This document shows, in pieces, positions 43,560-52,386 of a stretch of DNA of 64,000 nucleotides. The stretch is from positions 434,001 through 498,000 of the forward strand of contig NZ_PYMI01000004.1 of assembly GCF_003025595.1 (NCBI RefSeq). The letters are read 5' to 3'. Source of the stretch: Photobacterium ganghwense. Lineage in GTDB: Bacteria > Pseudomonadota > Gammaproteobacteria > Enterobacterales > Vibrionaceae. Positions within the stretch are counted from its first letter, which is position 1, and every line of letters starts with the position of its first letter. The notes beneath the pieces are model-generated. The model worked only from the letters and a program-made list of their open reading frames with translations. It ran no database searches and was not told the origin of the DNA. Both the position numbers and the translations under genes were made by a program.

Positions 43560-45461
43560 CTAACTCACTTTCAAAGCCTGACGACGTGGCAGAATCTGAT
43601 TGAGTAGCGTCAGAACCGCAATGCCCACGCAGGCCACGATGTTGACCAGGTCGTAATCGAGAAATGCTAAGGCTAATGCACAAACAAACAGAATGCCGCG
43701 CGACAACCATGACAGCGGATTGAACAGGCGTCCCTCAATACTCCCGGCAAACGCAACGATCAACCCCAGTGTATAAACCACCGAAAGAACAAAGGCTCCT
43801 GTGGAAAAATCGTTGAACCAGACAAGATGCCCGTGTGCCATCATCACCGGAATCAAAAAGAATCCCTGCGCCAGTTTCATGGCTTGCACGGCTGATTTCA
43901 TCGGGGAAGCATTAGCGATACCCGCACCAGCAAAAGCGGCAAGGGCAATAGGCGGCGTGATATTGGATGTCTGAGACAACCAGAACACAATCATATGTGC
44001 GGCAAGCAAACTCACACCCAAGTCCATCAGCGCCGGGACAGCCATCACTGACAGCACGATATAGGCCGCCGTCACAGGAAGTCCCATCCCCAGAATCAAC
44101 GCCGCCAGCGCGATAAGCCCCATCACAGACCACAGTTGGTTACCGGACATCGCCAGTAAGAACTGGGTAAACTGCAGACCAATCCCCGTCTGGCCAATCA
44201 CACCAACAATAATCCCCGCACAGGCACAGGCTACCGAAATCGGCAAAGCCATCAGCGCCCCTTCCTTCATCCCCTGGAGGATCAGCGGAAGCGTGACTCG
44301 GGTGGATTTACGTACCATCGCTGCAGCCAGGATCGACGCACATCCGGCAATCCCCACTAACACAGGCGAGTAGCTCATCATCAGCAAAATAGTGATAAAA
44401 ATCAGCGGTGCCAGGAAGTGCCAGCCACGCACCAGTACCGTTTTGATCTTTTCGGTCTGTGTCATGCCCTGCAGCCCAAGCTTACACGCCATCAGGTGGA
44501 TGTAGAGCAAAGATGACAAGAAATACAGGGCTGCCGGTACGATGGAAACCAGCAAAATGTCCGAGTAAGCGATACCGGTAAACTGGGCCATCACAAATGC
44601 CCCGGCGCCCATCACAGGCGGCATAATCTGCCCGCCCGTTGAGGCGGCGGCTTCAATACCGGCGGCCTGCTCTGGCTTGTATCCCAGCTTTTTCATCATC
44701 GGGATGGTAAGCGAACCGGTTGTCACCGTATTGGCAATGGCAGAACCGGAAATTGATCCCAGTGCAGCGGAAGCCAGCACGCTGGCTTTGGCGGGACCAC
44801 CCCGGTATTTACCGGCCAGAGCAAAGGCACAATCAATAAAAAACTGACCCGCGCCCGATACCTGTAAAAATGCCCCAAACAATACAAACGTGAACACTAC
44901 GCCGGCAGCAATACCGAGCGGTGCACCGTAAACACCATTCGTGGAAAAGATATGAAAACGAATCATCTCTTCAATGCTGAAGCTTTTACTGGCAATGGCG
45001 TCCGGCAGCAAGGAACCAAATAGCGCATACAGAATGAACAAGATTGCCAGGCAGGACATGACCGCACCAACTGTACGCCGGGTCGCTTCCAGCAGGGCAA
45101 GCAGGATAATGACTCCGGCCACTTTGTCACTGGACGATAAACCATCCAGCAAAAAGCTCATGTCGTCATAATCAAACACACTAATATGCCAGGTCGCCCA
45201 GATGGTCAGCACAATACAGGCCAAATCCGCCAGTCGACCAGACAGATACAGGCCCGTGTGGTGCCGTTGATGAAAAGCCGGTTTAACCAGAAAAATCAAA
45301 ACCAGCACCCAACTGATATGAATTGGGCGAAATATCGGTGCCGCCAGTGTAGCAGTTACACCCTGCCAGATTTGGAAAGCCGACAATGCCACGGCAGCGA
45401 CGGCGGCTAACCCAATTAGCCGCTCAGTCACCAGAACATTCCAGTTTCTACTCTTACTCAT
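43560..45461 (-). CDS. TRAP transporter fused small/large permease (DctQM type)
   Basis: A 633-residue inner-membrane protein. The N-terminal four helices replace the separate DctQ subunit; from about 120 the DctM part has GGQIMPPVMGAGAF, GSISGSAIANTVTTGSLTIPMMKKLGY and LGMGLPVTAAYIVLSVMAVPAL. The fused form is the standard partner of TAXI binding proteins, whose gene lies 15 bases upstream on the same strand. Together they form a sodium- or proton-driven importer, probably for a dicarboxylate or amino acid such as glutamate. Confidence 0.92.
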   Translation of the reverse strand: MSKSRNWNVLVTERLIGLAAVAAVALSAFQIWQGVTATLAAPIFRPIHISWVLVLIFLVKPAFHQRHHTGLYLSGRLADLACIVLTIWATWHISVFDYDDMSFLLDGLSSSDKVAGVIILLALLEATRRTVGAVMSCLAILFILYALFGSLLPDAIASKSFSIEEMIRFHIFSTNGVYGAPLGIAAGVVFTFVLFGAFLQVSGAGQFFIDCAFALAGKYRGGPAKASVLASAALGSISGSAIANTVTTGSLTIPMMKKLGYKPEQAAGIEAAASTGGQIMPPVMGAGAFVMAQFTGIAYSDILLVSIVPAALYFLSSLLYIHLMACKLGLQGMTQTEKIKTVLVRGWHFLAPLIFITILLMMSYSPVLVGIAGCASILAAAMVRKSTRVTLPLILQGMKEGALMALPISVACACAGIIVGVIGQTGIGLQFTQFLLAMSGNQLWSVMGLIALAALILGMGLPVTAAYIVLSVMAVPALMDLGVSLLAAHMIVFWLSQTSNITPPIALAAFAGAGIANASPMKSAVQAMKLAQGFFLIPVMMAHGHLVWFNDFSTGAFVLSVVYTLGLIVAFAGSIEGRLFNPLSWLSRGILFVCALALAFLDYDLVNIVACVGIAVLTLLNQILPRRQALKVS

Positions 45462-45476
45462 TCCCTGCTCTGCCTT

Positions 45477-46415
45477 TTATTCGTTGTGCTGCAACTGCTC
45501 TTGAAAATATTTCTTCGAGCCGGGATGCAATGGAACCTGGCTTAACTGATTCATATTTTCGACTGTGGTGAATTTGGCAACACTCAGGGCGTTGTTGAGC
45601 GCTTTTGAGTTTTCAAAGATAACTTTAGTCATGTCATAGGCCAACTTATCATCCATACGCTGATTCACCACCAGCACGTTCCACACCGCAGGAGCTGTAA
45701 ACTCGCCGACCCCGTTATACACACCCGGTTGAATCGTTACGGACTGATAAGCAGGCAGGGATTTGGAAATGGTGGCCATATCCTGATCCGTGAAATTCAG
45801 AATTCGGATATCCCGGGTTAACGCCAATTCCGTGATCGCTCCTAAACCGGAACTGCCGACAAAAACACCCGCATCAATCTGGCCATTCGCAAGCGCTTCT
45901 GTGGTCGCAGAAAAGTTCAGTGACTGCACCGTCATACTGGATTCATCAACTCCCAACGCCGCCAAAATGCTTCTTGCGCTCACTCGGGTGCCCGAACCCG
46001 GTGCGCCCAGAGAAACTTTTTTCCCTTTCAGATCGGCAAGGGTATGAATGTCCGAATCTGCCGGAACAACAAACTGAACCACATTCGGGTACAGGGCTGT
46101 TAAAACCGCGACGTCCAGTTTTCTCGGAAATGGCTTTTCACCGTTCTGGGCCTGAATAACGACATCTCCCATGGCGAAGCCCACCAGTTGCTTGTCCTGC
46201 ACCACTTTAATGGTGTTTTCCACTGAAGCAGCCGTGACCTCTACCCGCATATTAAAATCCGGCAGATTTTCACTCCACAGTTTTGCCAGTAGGCCACCAT
46301 AAGGGTAATACGTACCGCTCTGGCTACCGGTTCCAATCGTGAAATTTTCAGCATGAGCCATGTTCATTACGCCACACAGGCCCAGTGCCACCAGCGTTTT
46401 TATTGTTTTTTTCAT
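45477..46415 (-). CDS. TAXI family TRAP solute-binding protein
   Basis: A 312-residue periplasmic protein with signal peptide ending about MNMAHA|EN and the TAXI marks FTIGTGSQSGTYYPYGGLLA, KGKKVSLGAPGSGTRVSA and GQIDAGVFVGSSGLGAI. It hands its ligand to the fused permease encoded directly downstream. The ligand is unknown. The 574 bases upstream are AT-rich and should hold the promoter. Confidence 0.92.
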   Translation of the reverse strand: MKKTIKTLVALGLCGVMNMAHAENFTIGTGSQSGTYYPYGGLLAKLWSENLPDFNMRVEVTAASVENTIKVVQDKQLVGFAMGDVVIQAQNGEKPFPRKLDVAVLTALYPNVVQFVVPADSDIHTLADLKGKKVSLGAPGSGTRVSARSILAALGVDESSMTVQSLNFSATTEALANGQIDAGVFVGSSGLGAITELALTRDIRILNFTDQDMATISKSLPAYQSVTIQPGVYNGVGEFTAPAVWNVLVVNQRMDDKLAYDMTKVIFENSKALNNALSVAKFTTVENMNQLSQVPLHPGSKKYFQEQLQHNE

Positions 46416-46989
46416 TCTATCCTCACGTTATTGATCTGCATCAAACCCCAAATTCTTTACACATTATTAACCAACGTGCAATCTATCATCATGGCTTTTG
46501 AGAACCCTCTTAATAAACTCGGTGCAATAAAATCTGCAAAACGCCTCTTTCAATACGCTAAACAGATAATAAAAATCGATTTTGTGGATAATCCGGCTCA
46601 AAATGGCATGCAAGAAAATACCGAATTCACACCACTCACCTTTATACCAGGTAAACATTTTCACAACTTGTCGCCCCCCTGAGCACCATCAGCGATTGGT
46701 TATTAATAACTCAGCGCAAACCTCAGTCATATATAGATCCAGCGGAGAAAATGTGTCGTGTATGAAAAAATCAGGGAAAATAAAGAGGGAAATAGTCTTT
46801 GTGGAAAAATACTGTTCGGGGATAAAAATATATCGAGGAAAAAAGCGGAATGAATAACAATACGGAAAATGTTTAATCGACTGACAAAAGCAAAAAAGCA
46901 AAAAACAAAGCGAGACTTTCCCGTTTAAAAGTCCGTCTCGTCATGACTAAGTGGGAAGTGAAAGTATTCCCTAAGCTATTCCCCCTGCG
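46416..46989. other. AT-rich intergenic region with a minus-strand terminator
   Basis: No convincing gene; short open frames on both strands (for example 46467-46664 minus) have unlikely composition. Near 46905-46945 an imperfect stem (CGAGACTTT with AAAGTCCGTCTCG) is followed on the minus strand by TTTGTTTTTTGC, a plausible terminator for the VOC gene. Confidence 0.4.
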
Positions 46990-47448
46990 TTACTCAATCA
47001 CCAACCTGCCGTCTTCATGAAACTTCCAGAAATCGGCGTAAGCGACTTCCCAAATATGACCATCGGGATCAGAAAAATAACCACTGTAGCCACCCCAAAA
47101 TACGTCCTGAGCCGACTTGATGATTGCACCGCCAGCTTGTTTTACTTGCTCCAGAACAGCATCAACCTCTTCTCTGCTGCGAGTATTGTGTGCGAGAGTC
47201 ACGCCACTAAAACTGCCTGCAGGGTGCTGTAACACCAGATTTTCCGAAACATCCTCAGCCAGTTTATCGAAGGGGTAGAGCGCCAGACAAACGCCCCCCG
47301 TCTGAAAAAATATAATGCCTTTCTCTGGCTGGCCAGATGTCGGAAAACCTAAACCATCATGGTAGAAACGGTAGGATCGCTCCAGATCCTCCACTCCCAG
47401 CGTGACGATACTGATCCTTGGCTCCATCCTAATGCTTGATTCCATCAT
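46990..47448 (-). CDS. VOC (glyoxalase/bleomycin resistance fold) protein
   Basis: A 152-residue protein with paired beta-alpha-beta-beta-beta halves: SIVTLGVEDLERSYRFYHDG, then FFQTGGVCLALYPFD, and the C-terminal GGYSGYFSDPDGHIWEVAYAD, the usual metal-site end of glyoxalase-like enzymes. Substrate unknown. Two ATGs follow an AGGAGT site; the second (47445) is better spaced. Confidence 0.85.
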   Translation of the reverse strand: MMESSIRMEPRISIVTLGVEDLERSYRFYHDGLGFPTSGQPEKGIIFFQTGGVCLALYPFDKLAEDVSENLVLQHPAGSFSGVTLAHNTRSREEVDAVLEQVKQAGGAIIKSAQDVFWGGYSGYFSDPDGHIWEVAYADFWKFHEDGRLVIE

Positions 47449-47646
47449 CGACTCCTGGCAGCTGCGTAAAAAGTGCTCTCAAAGTGAGCGATAAAGCGCC
47501 CAATAAAATTAGCCTTAGAAGCGTCTTTACAGTGTAAAACCCTATTTGGGCTCTTGCTTGTTTTCCTCTTTCTCGTTTTGATTGACCTAACGCCTGCTCG
47601 TGTGCAGCCAGCTCAAAAACCTCTGATAAGCTGATGTTTTTTGCGG

Positions 47647-48084
47647 CTATGACTTTTTCCGTGTCAGATAAATACCAGCTAACACAAGCACTACCCCAGC
47701 GATTTTCATACCGCCCGGCATCTGTTGAGCTGAAACCCAGTCCAGCATCACCGCTGAAATCATTTGTCCGCCAATAACCAGAATCGCGGCATTCATCGCG
47801 CCCAATTTAGGGAAAATATAGCTACTCACAGCCACAAACAACGCGCCAAATACGCCACCTAAAAAAGCATGCGGAGGCAAATCAGCCACTGTCCACTGCG
47901 CCCACTGCCATCCGGCCAGCACTGTCAGAAAAACAGTCAGGACACTGAATCCGATCACATGATTCCAGAGTGAGGCTTTAAAAGCGCCTGTTGATACACT
48001 CAGCTGACCATTAATAGTACGTGCGGTACCAATCAGGATGCCGTTCAATAATGCAATAACCACAAGACTTAACATGTCTGTCAC
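47647..48084 (-). CDS. DMT-type small permease, YdcZ/DUF606 half
   Basis: A 145-residue inner-membrane protein with five hydrophobic helices and the DUF606 patterns FGALFVAVSSYIFPKLGA and VIGGQMISAVMLDW. Its start overlaps the stop of the upstream DUF606 gene by 4 bases, so the two are made together and probably form a heterodimeric carrier of unknown substrate. It is the second gene after a MarR-facing promoter. Confidence 0.82.
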   Translation of the reverse strand: MTDMLSLVVIALLNGILIGTARTINGQLSVSTGAFKASLWNHVIGFSVLTVFLTVLAGWQWAQWTVADLPPHAFLGGVFGALFVAVSSYIFPKLGAMNAAILVIGGQMISAVMLDWVSAQQMPGGMKIAGVVLVLAGIYLTRKKS

Positions 48085-48593
48085 CCAAATAAAATCAAGA
48101 TACTGCCCAGCAAAACAAGGGCCACAATCAGTAAATCCGACCCGCTAATTTGTCTTTGCCGCGTTCTGAGTAATCCAAAGTGATCGGCGACCATACCAAA
48201 CACAATCTGCCCAACCAAACCCAGAGAAATTGTCGCTGATAACGTCAGTCCCCCATTGATAGCGGTTGCCGCCAATATGACCGTAAACGCCCCCGGAATA
48301 CCGCCGAGGTAAAACCAAATCGGTACTTTAGCCGTTTGCGATGTATGGGCTTGGTTTTCTTCACTCTGTCGCGGCGTTTTGCTGCGCTGCAGTACCAACC
48401 ACATCATCACAAGCGCAACGGCAGCACCGACGCCATGTGCCACCCAAGATGCAAACATCGGGCTGCTGGTTTGCGCGAGTTGGCTGTTGGTTTCTATCAT
48501 CAACGTCAGCAATCCCCCTCCGATCAGCGCTAAGGCGATTGTGCCGACTGATTTCGCCAGTTTGGTATCGGCTGCCTGATTTATCTGTTCCAT
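48081..48593 (-). CDS. DMT-type small permease, YdcZ/DUF606 half
   Basis: About 170 residues from ATG 48593 (MEQINQAADTKLAKSVG); an upstream ATG (48638) is also possible. Helices include IALALIGGGLLTLMIETNS, GVGAAVALVMMWLVL and the second half LGGIPGAFTVILAATAINGG and SLGLVGQIVFGMVADHFGLL, characteristic of DUF606. The polar linker (RSKTPRQSEENQAHTSQT) separates the halves. It is coupled to its partner by a 4-base overlap. The divergent MarR gene probably controls both. Confidence 0.78.
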   Translation of the reverse strand: MEQINQAADTKLAKSVGTIALALIGGGLLTLMIETNSQLAQTSSPMFASWVAHGVGAAVALVMMWLVLQRSKTPRQSEENQAHTSQTAKVPIWFYLGGIPGAFTVILAATAINGGLTLSATISLGLVGQIVFGMVADHFGLLRTRQRQISGSDLLIVALVLLGSILILFG

Positions 48594-48660
48594 ACTTTTT
48601 CCGCACGCTTCATGTAAAAACACCTTTAAACCAATCATCTACCTATGACACCACTTCCGA

Positions 48661-48916
48661 AGATACCCTTACAGTAAGTATCTCCAATTAGATGTATCTT
48701 TCAAAAAAGATATCTGCATGTTAGGTTTCAGTCTTAAATTCATCAAGTATCTTTTTAGAAAAGTACTTTTTCTTGAGAGAAATAATGGTGCTGATAATAA
48801 AAATGGGGTGTTGAGAGCAAAAAGGCGTGAGGGCTGATAACCATTTGACCACCTGCGTGGCGCAACCTCTCAACATCGAAAGCGGTGCTGGCGTTTAGCT
48901 CATCAATTAAGTATCT
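48661..48916. promoter_or_regulatory. Repeated AAGTATCT operators between MarR and the DMT pair
   Basis: AAGTATCT occurs at 48676-48683, 48745-48752 and 48909-48916. The first also forms AGATAC-N11-GTATCT (48661-48683), and ATCTT/AAGAT flank 48696-48711. The second sits in an imperfect dyad ending AAAAGTACTT (48768). This is the divergent region of the MarR gene at 48950 and the DMT genes. No gene in this stretch. Confidence 0.6.
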
Positions 48917-48949
48917 TTCTAATGAGTAATTACTGTGTGAGACGATAAA

Positions 48950-49441
48950 TTGAATAACGATCATGTAGATAGAGTGCTACAGCAGTGGCAGGCCTGTCGT
49001 CCGGATCTCGATTGTTCACCAATGGGCATCATTGGTCGCATGAGCCGCATGCAGCGCCTGATAGAAAAGCAGCTGATAGCGGTTTTCAAACAACACAACC
49101 TGAATTCAATTGAGTTTGATATTCTGGCGACCCTAAGAAGAAGCCAGGTTCCGCTGACCCCTACCGATTTGTACCAGACATTAATGCTGTCTTCGGGAGC
49201 CATGAGTACCCGCATTGAACATCTGGTTCAGCGAGGTCTCATCCATCGTCAGGCCAGCGATCAGGATCGTCGCAGTTGTACCATCACCCTGACAGATGAA
49301 GGGATGGATGTGATCAATAAAGCGGTCGAAGCGCACGTCGCCAATGAGCATGCGTTGCTTAAGCCATTGAGCAAAGAAGAGCAAGATCAGCTGGCAGACC
49401 TGATGCGCCGCTGGTTGTTGAGCAACGAAAACGGGTTATAA
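48950..49441 (+). CDS. MarR family regulator (TTG start)
   Basis: A 163-residue regulator with the YcfB/MarR-like N-terminus QWQACRPDLDCSPMGIIGR and winged helix TPTDLYQTLMLSSGAMSTRI, wing DQDRRSCTITLTDEG. The TTG at 48950 begins MNNDHVDRVLQQ, the usual start of this group, though the ribosome site is weak. It diverges from the DMT permease pair across the AAGTATCT repeats, so autoregulation and control of that pair are likely. Confidence 0.85.
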   Translation: MNNDHVDRVLQQWQACRPDLDCSPMGIIGRMSRMQRLIEKQLIAVFKQHNLNSIEFDILATLRRSQVPLTPTDLYQTLMLSSGAMSTRIEHLVQRGLIHRQASDQDRRSCTITLTDEGMDVINKAVEAHVANEHALLKPLSKEEQDQLADLMRRWLLSNENGL

Positions 49442-49452
49442 ATTTACTGAAG

Positions 49453-49478
49453 AAACGGAGCTGAGAGCTCCGTTTTTG
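49453..49478 (+). terminator. Terminator of the MarR gene
   Basis: AAACGGAGCT, loop GAG, AGCTCCGTTT then TTG: a strong stem with a T-run directly after the MarR stop. Confidence 0.85.
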
Positions 49479-49529
49479 TTTGTCCGAGAGATAGCCCACT
49501 GCCTGCATATTTCCTCTGACTCGGCTTGC

Positions 49530-50471
49530 TTAAGCTCGACTTGAAAAACGATGCGTGGGCTCAATAAACTTTTCCAGTCCGGCATGGATATTTTCCACAA
49601 ACGCTTGCGCAAGGCGGGACAAGGGCTTGTGCGACGGTGTAATGATCGCATGCTCGAAAATAACCTCCGGAATAAAAGGCCTGAACACCACATCTCCATG
49701 ACCAGATTTGCTGATGGTATAACTGGCAGCACTCATCGGATCACAAATGGAACAACATAACTGGTGTTCCACAAACTCAAACCCTGAGATGTAATTCTGT
49801 AGTTCAAAACGGGGATAGTAACGAGCCCCGTTTTCATCAAACAAGAAGCGCACCAGTTCGCTGGTCGGATGCTGAGAGAAAAGCGTCGCCAGCGGCACAT
49901 TATCGAGATCTTTGGGTGTGATGACCTTTTTCTGCGCCAGCGGATCATTTTTGTGTATCGCGCACACCCCTTTGAGCCGAATAGGCTCAACATTGATGGA
50001 ATCCCGCTCCTTCGGCATTTCCGCATAACCGATATCATACTGCTGCGAAGCGACCCAATCGTGCACGATCATCGAGCTTCGCATCATCATGGAGACATTG
50101 ACATGAGGCCGGTCTTTGACGAAATCAGCAATCACATGCGGCATGAAATACAGTGATGCTGCCGGCATACAAGCAACCCGCAGGCTTCCCCGCGACAGAT
50201 TTTTCACCTCTGCCATCAACTGCGATGCGCGCGTCAGGCGTTCCAGAATCGCTTCGGTCTCTTCCAGCAGGAAATAGGCTTCCGGTTTGGGAATCAGCCG
50301 CCCCTTGTTACGCTCGAATAGCTTAAAACCCAGCTCATTCTCCAGACTCACCAACATGGCGCTGACAGCAGGCTGCGTCCGGCACAATGCGCGAGCGGCG
50401 ACCGACACAGACCCCGAGCGCATGACAGTTCTGAATGTTTCCAATTGCTTAACGGACAAATTGGTATCCAT
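49530..50471 (-). CDS. LysR regulator of the OccR/NocR-like type
   Basis: A 313-residue LTTR: HTH ARALCRTQPAVSAMLVSLENELGFKLFERNKG at the front, then an effector domain with LRVACMPAASLYFMPHVI. This profile resembles the opine regulators OccR and NocR and their relatives. It diverges from the TRAP-oxidase operon 114 bases away, with an ATAA-N7-TTAT dyad in between. Its target is therefore likely that operon, with a coinducer related to its substrate. Confidence 0.83.
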   Translation of the reverse strand: MDTNLSVKQLETFRTVMRSGSVSVAARALCRTQPAVSAMLVSLENELGFKLFERNKGRLIPKPEAYFLLEETEAILERLTRASQLMAEVKNLSRGSLRVACMPAASLYFMPHVIADFVKDRPHVNVSMMMRSSMIVHDWVASQQYDIGYAEMPKERDSINVEPIRLKGVCAIHKNDPLAQKKVITPKDLDNVPLATLFSQHPTSELVRFLFDENGARYYPRFELQNYISGFEFVEHQLCCSICDPMSAASYTISKSGHGDVVFRPFIPEVIFEHAIITPSHKPLSRLAQAFVENIHAGLEKFIEPTHRFSSRA

Positions 50472-50481
50472 ACCTCACCCT

Positions 50482-50496
50482 ATAAGAAAAAATTAT
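50482..50496. promoter_or_regulatory. LysR-type dyad in the divergent promoter
   Basis: ATAA-GAAAAAA-TTAT is a perfect ATAA-N7-TTAT dyad 11 bases upstream of the LysR start. Its position fits an LTTR recognition site controlling both the regulator and the TRAP-oxidase operon. Confidence 0.5.
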
Positions 50497-50585
50497 GGAA
50501 TCAGAGAAATTTTAAATTTGTTTCTATTGGTTGTCAGCATTAAATTAACAACGTATTCACAAAAGCAACAATAAGGAAATGTGCT

Positions 50586-51068
50586 GTGGAGCGATTGTTC
50601 AGATACCTGCTAACCGGACTAATGGGCATTGTAGCCCTCTCTCAGTTCGTTCAGGTGGTAACCCGATACATCTTCGAAGTGCCAATCATGGGACTGGAAG
50701 AAACCATCATCATCCCCACCCTGTGGCTTTACATGCTGGGGGCCGTGAATGCCTCGCGGGAAGATACCCAGATCCGAGCCAATGTGCTGGAGATCTTTAT
50801 CAAAACCGAGCGAGGCCACACCATTCTGGCTCTGATCGGCGAAGTGATCAGCTTTGTGATTTCTCTCTGGCTCACTTACTGGGCGTGGGATTATTTCAAA
50901 TATGCCCTGCGAGTGTGGAAGGAAAGCCCGACCCTTTATATCCCAACGTTTTTCCATGAGTGCTCGTTGTTTCTTGGCCTACTGCTGATTTCCGGCTTTA
51001 TCGGGCTTCACATTATCAGACTGGTTCGTCAGTTGACGTCCCCTCACTATTCCGTGGAGAAAGCATAA
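50586..51068 (+). CDS. TRAP transporter small permease DctQ
   Basis: A 160-residue inner-membrane protein with four helices (LLTGLMGIVALSQFVQVVTRY, IIIPTLWLYMLGAVNA, ILALIGEVISFVISLWLTYW, LFLGLLLISGFIGLHII), the DctQ layout. The start is a GTG following AATAAGGAAA. It ends 2 bases before dctM. It forms a three-part secondary importer with the next two genes. Confidence 0.9.
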   Translation: MERLFRYLLTGLMGIVALSQFVQVVTRYIFEVPIMGLEETIIIPTLWLYMLGAVNASREDTQIRANVLEIFIKTERGHTILALIGEVISFVISLWLTYWAWDYFKYALRVWKESPTLYIPTFFHECSLFLGLLLISGFIGLHIIRLVRQLTSPHYSVEKA

Positions 51069-51070
51069 CA

Positions 51071-52369
51071 ATGGTTGAAGTTGCACTGTTTGCAGTAGGA
51101 GCACTGGTACTCCTGCTCACTATTGGCGTTCCATTGCCGTTCTGCTTCGGCGGCGCCCTGATGATCATGACCTATTTCGGCGATATCTCGATGAAAGGCA
51201 ACATGATGTGGGGAACCGGCCAGCTTACCAACCCTATCCTACTGGCTATCCCGTTATTCGTGCTGGCTGGTACGATCATGAGTCAAAGTGGTATCGCGGC
51301 CAGTTTGTTACGGTTTGTAAATGTGTTTGTCGGGCACATCCGAGGCGGTCTGGGTATTGTCGCCTCAGTCAGCTGTGCCATCATCGGTGCCATTTCCGGC
51401 AGTGGCCTGACCGGGGTTGCCGCGATCGGCCCGCTGCTGATTCCTGAGATGGAAAAACGCGGCTACCCTCGCGCTTATGCGACTGCGCTAATCGCGAACT
51501 CGTCGATTCTTGGCCTGCTGATCCCTCCCAGCGTCACCATGATTGTGTACGGCTGGGTTACCGATACGTCCATCCTGGCCTGCTTTCTGGCCACGCTGGG
51601 ACCGGGCCTGCTGGTGACGTTCAACTTTGCGGTGATCAACCTCCTGATGGCGCGCAAGTTCCCGCTGGTTCTGGAAGAGAAGCTACCTTTCGGCGACATG
51701 CTTAAAGAAGCATCATCGCGCACGGTTCACGCTATCCCGGCGTTGCTGATGCCGGTCATCATTCTGGGTGGTATTTACGGCGGGATCATGACACCAACAG
51801 AAGCCGCGGCCGTGGCAGTAATTTACGCGGTACCCGTCGGTTTCATGATCTACAAAGGGCTGAACTGGAAATCGCTGCTGGCATCGGGCAAAGAATCGGC
51901 CACGGCAGTCGGTTCCATCATGTTCATGATTCTGTTCAGCCTGATCCTGAGCCAGATGTTTGTTGTGGAAAATGTGCCTCAGGAGCTGGTTGATACCATC
52001 TTCGGTATCACAGAAAACAAAGCACTGCTGCTGATTTTCATTAACATCCTGCTGTTTTTGGTCGGCATGGTCGTCAATGACATCACCGCCATCATTTTGA
52101 TTGCGCCTCTGCTGCTTCCGCTGATGACTGCGATTGGCATCAGCCCGATTCAGTTCGCAGCCATCATGGGTGTTAATACCGCGATGGGCGGCGTGACACC
52201 GCCTTATGCTTCGATTCTGTACCTTGGTGCCCGCATCGGTAATGTGAAATTCGCCGAAGTGGTTGGCCCGGCAATGATGCTGATTCTATTCGGCTACTTA
52301 CCAGTGGTGGTCCTGACTTCCTTCTGGTCTGACTTATCACTCTTCCTGCCAACCCTGTTTGGCTACTGA
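51071..52369 (+). CDS. TRAP transporter large permease DctM
   Basis: A 432-residue inner-membrane protein from ATG 51071, two bases after dctQ. Family marks are GSGLTGVAAIGPLLIPEMEK, LGLLIPPSVTMIVYGW, LVGMVVNDITAIILIAPLLL and NTAMGGVTPPYASILY. It provides the ion-coupled transport channel. A third gene (dctP) follows at 52387. Confidence 0.93.
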   Translation: MVEVALFAVGALVLLLTIGVPLPFCFGGALMIMTYFGDISMKGNMMWGTGQLTNPILLAIPLFVLAGTIMSQSGIAASLLRFVNVFVGHIRGGLGIVASVSCAIIGAISGSGLTGVAAIGPLLIPEMEKRGYPRAYATALIANSSILGLLIPPSVTMIVYGWVTDTSILACFLATLGPGLLVTFNFAVINLLMARKFPLVLEEKLPFGDMLKEASSRTVHAIPALLMPVIILGGIYGGIMTPTEAAAVAVIYAVPVGFMIYKGLNWKSLLASGKESATAVGSIMFMILFSLILSQMFVVENVPQELVDTIFGITENKALLLIFINILLFLVGMVVNDITAIILIAPLLLPLMTAIGISPIQFAAIMGVNTAMGGVTPPYASILYLGARIGNVKFAEVVGPAMMLILFGYLPVVVLTSFWSDLSLFLPTLFGY

Positions 52370-52386
52370 TAATAAGGAAATTGATT

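Noticed and set aside
46467..46857. Several short AT-rich frames on both strands
   Set aside because: Biased to rare residue patterns, overlapping one another, with no ribosome site or family match; the region looks intergenic.
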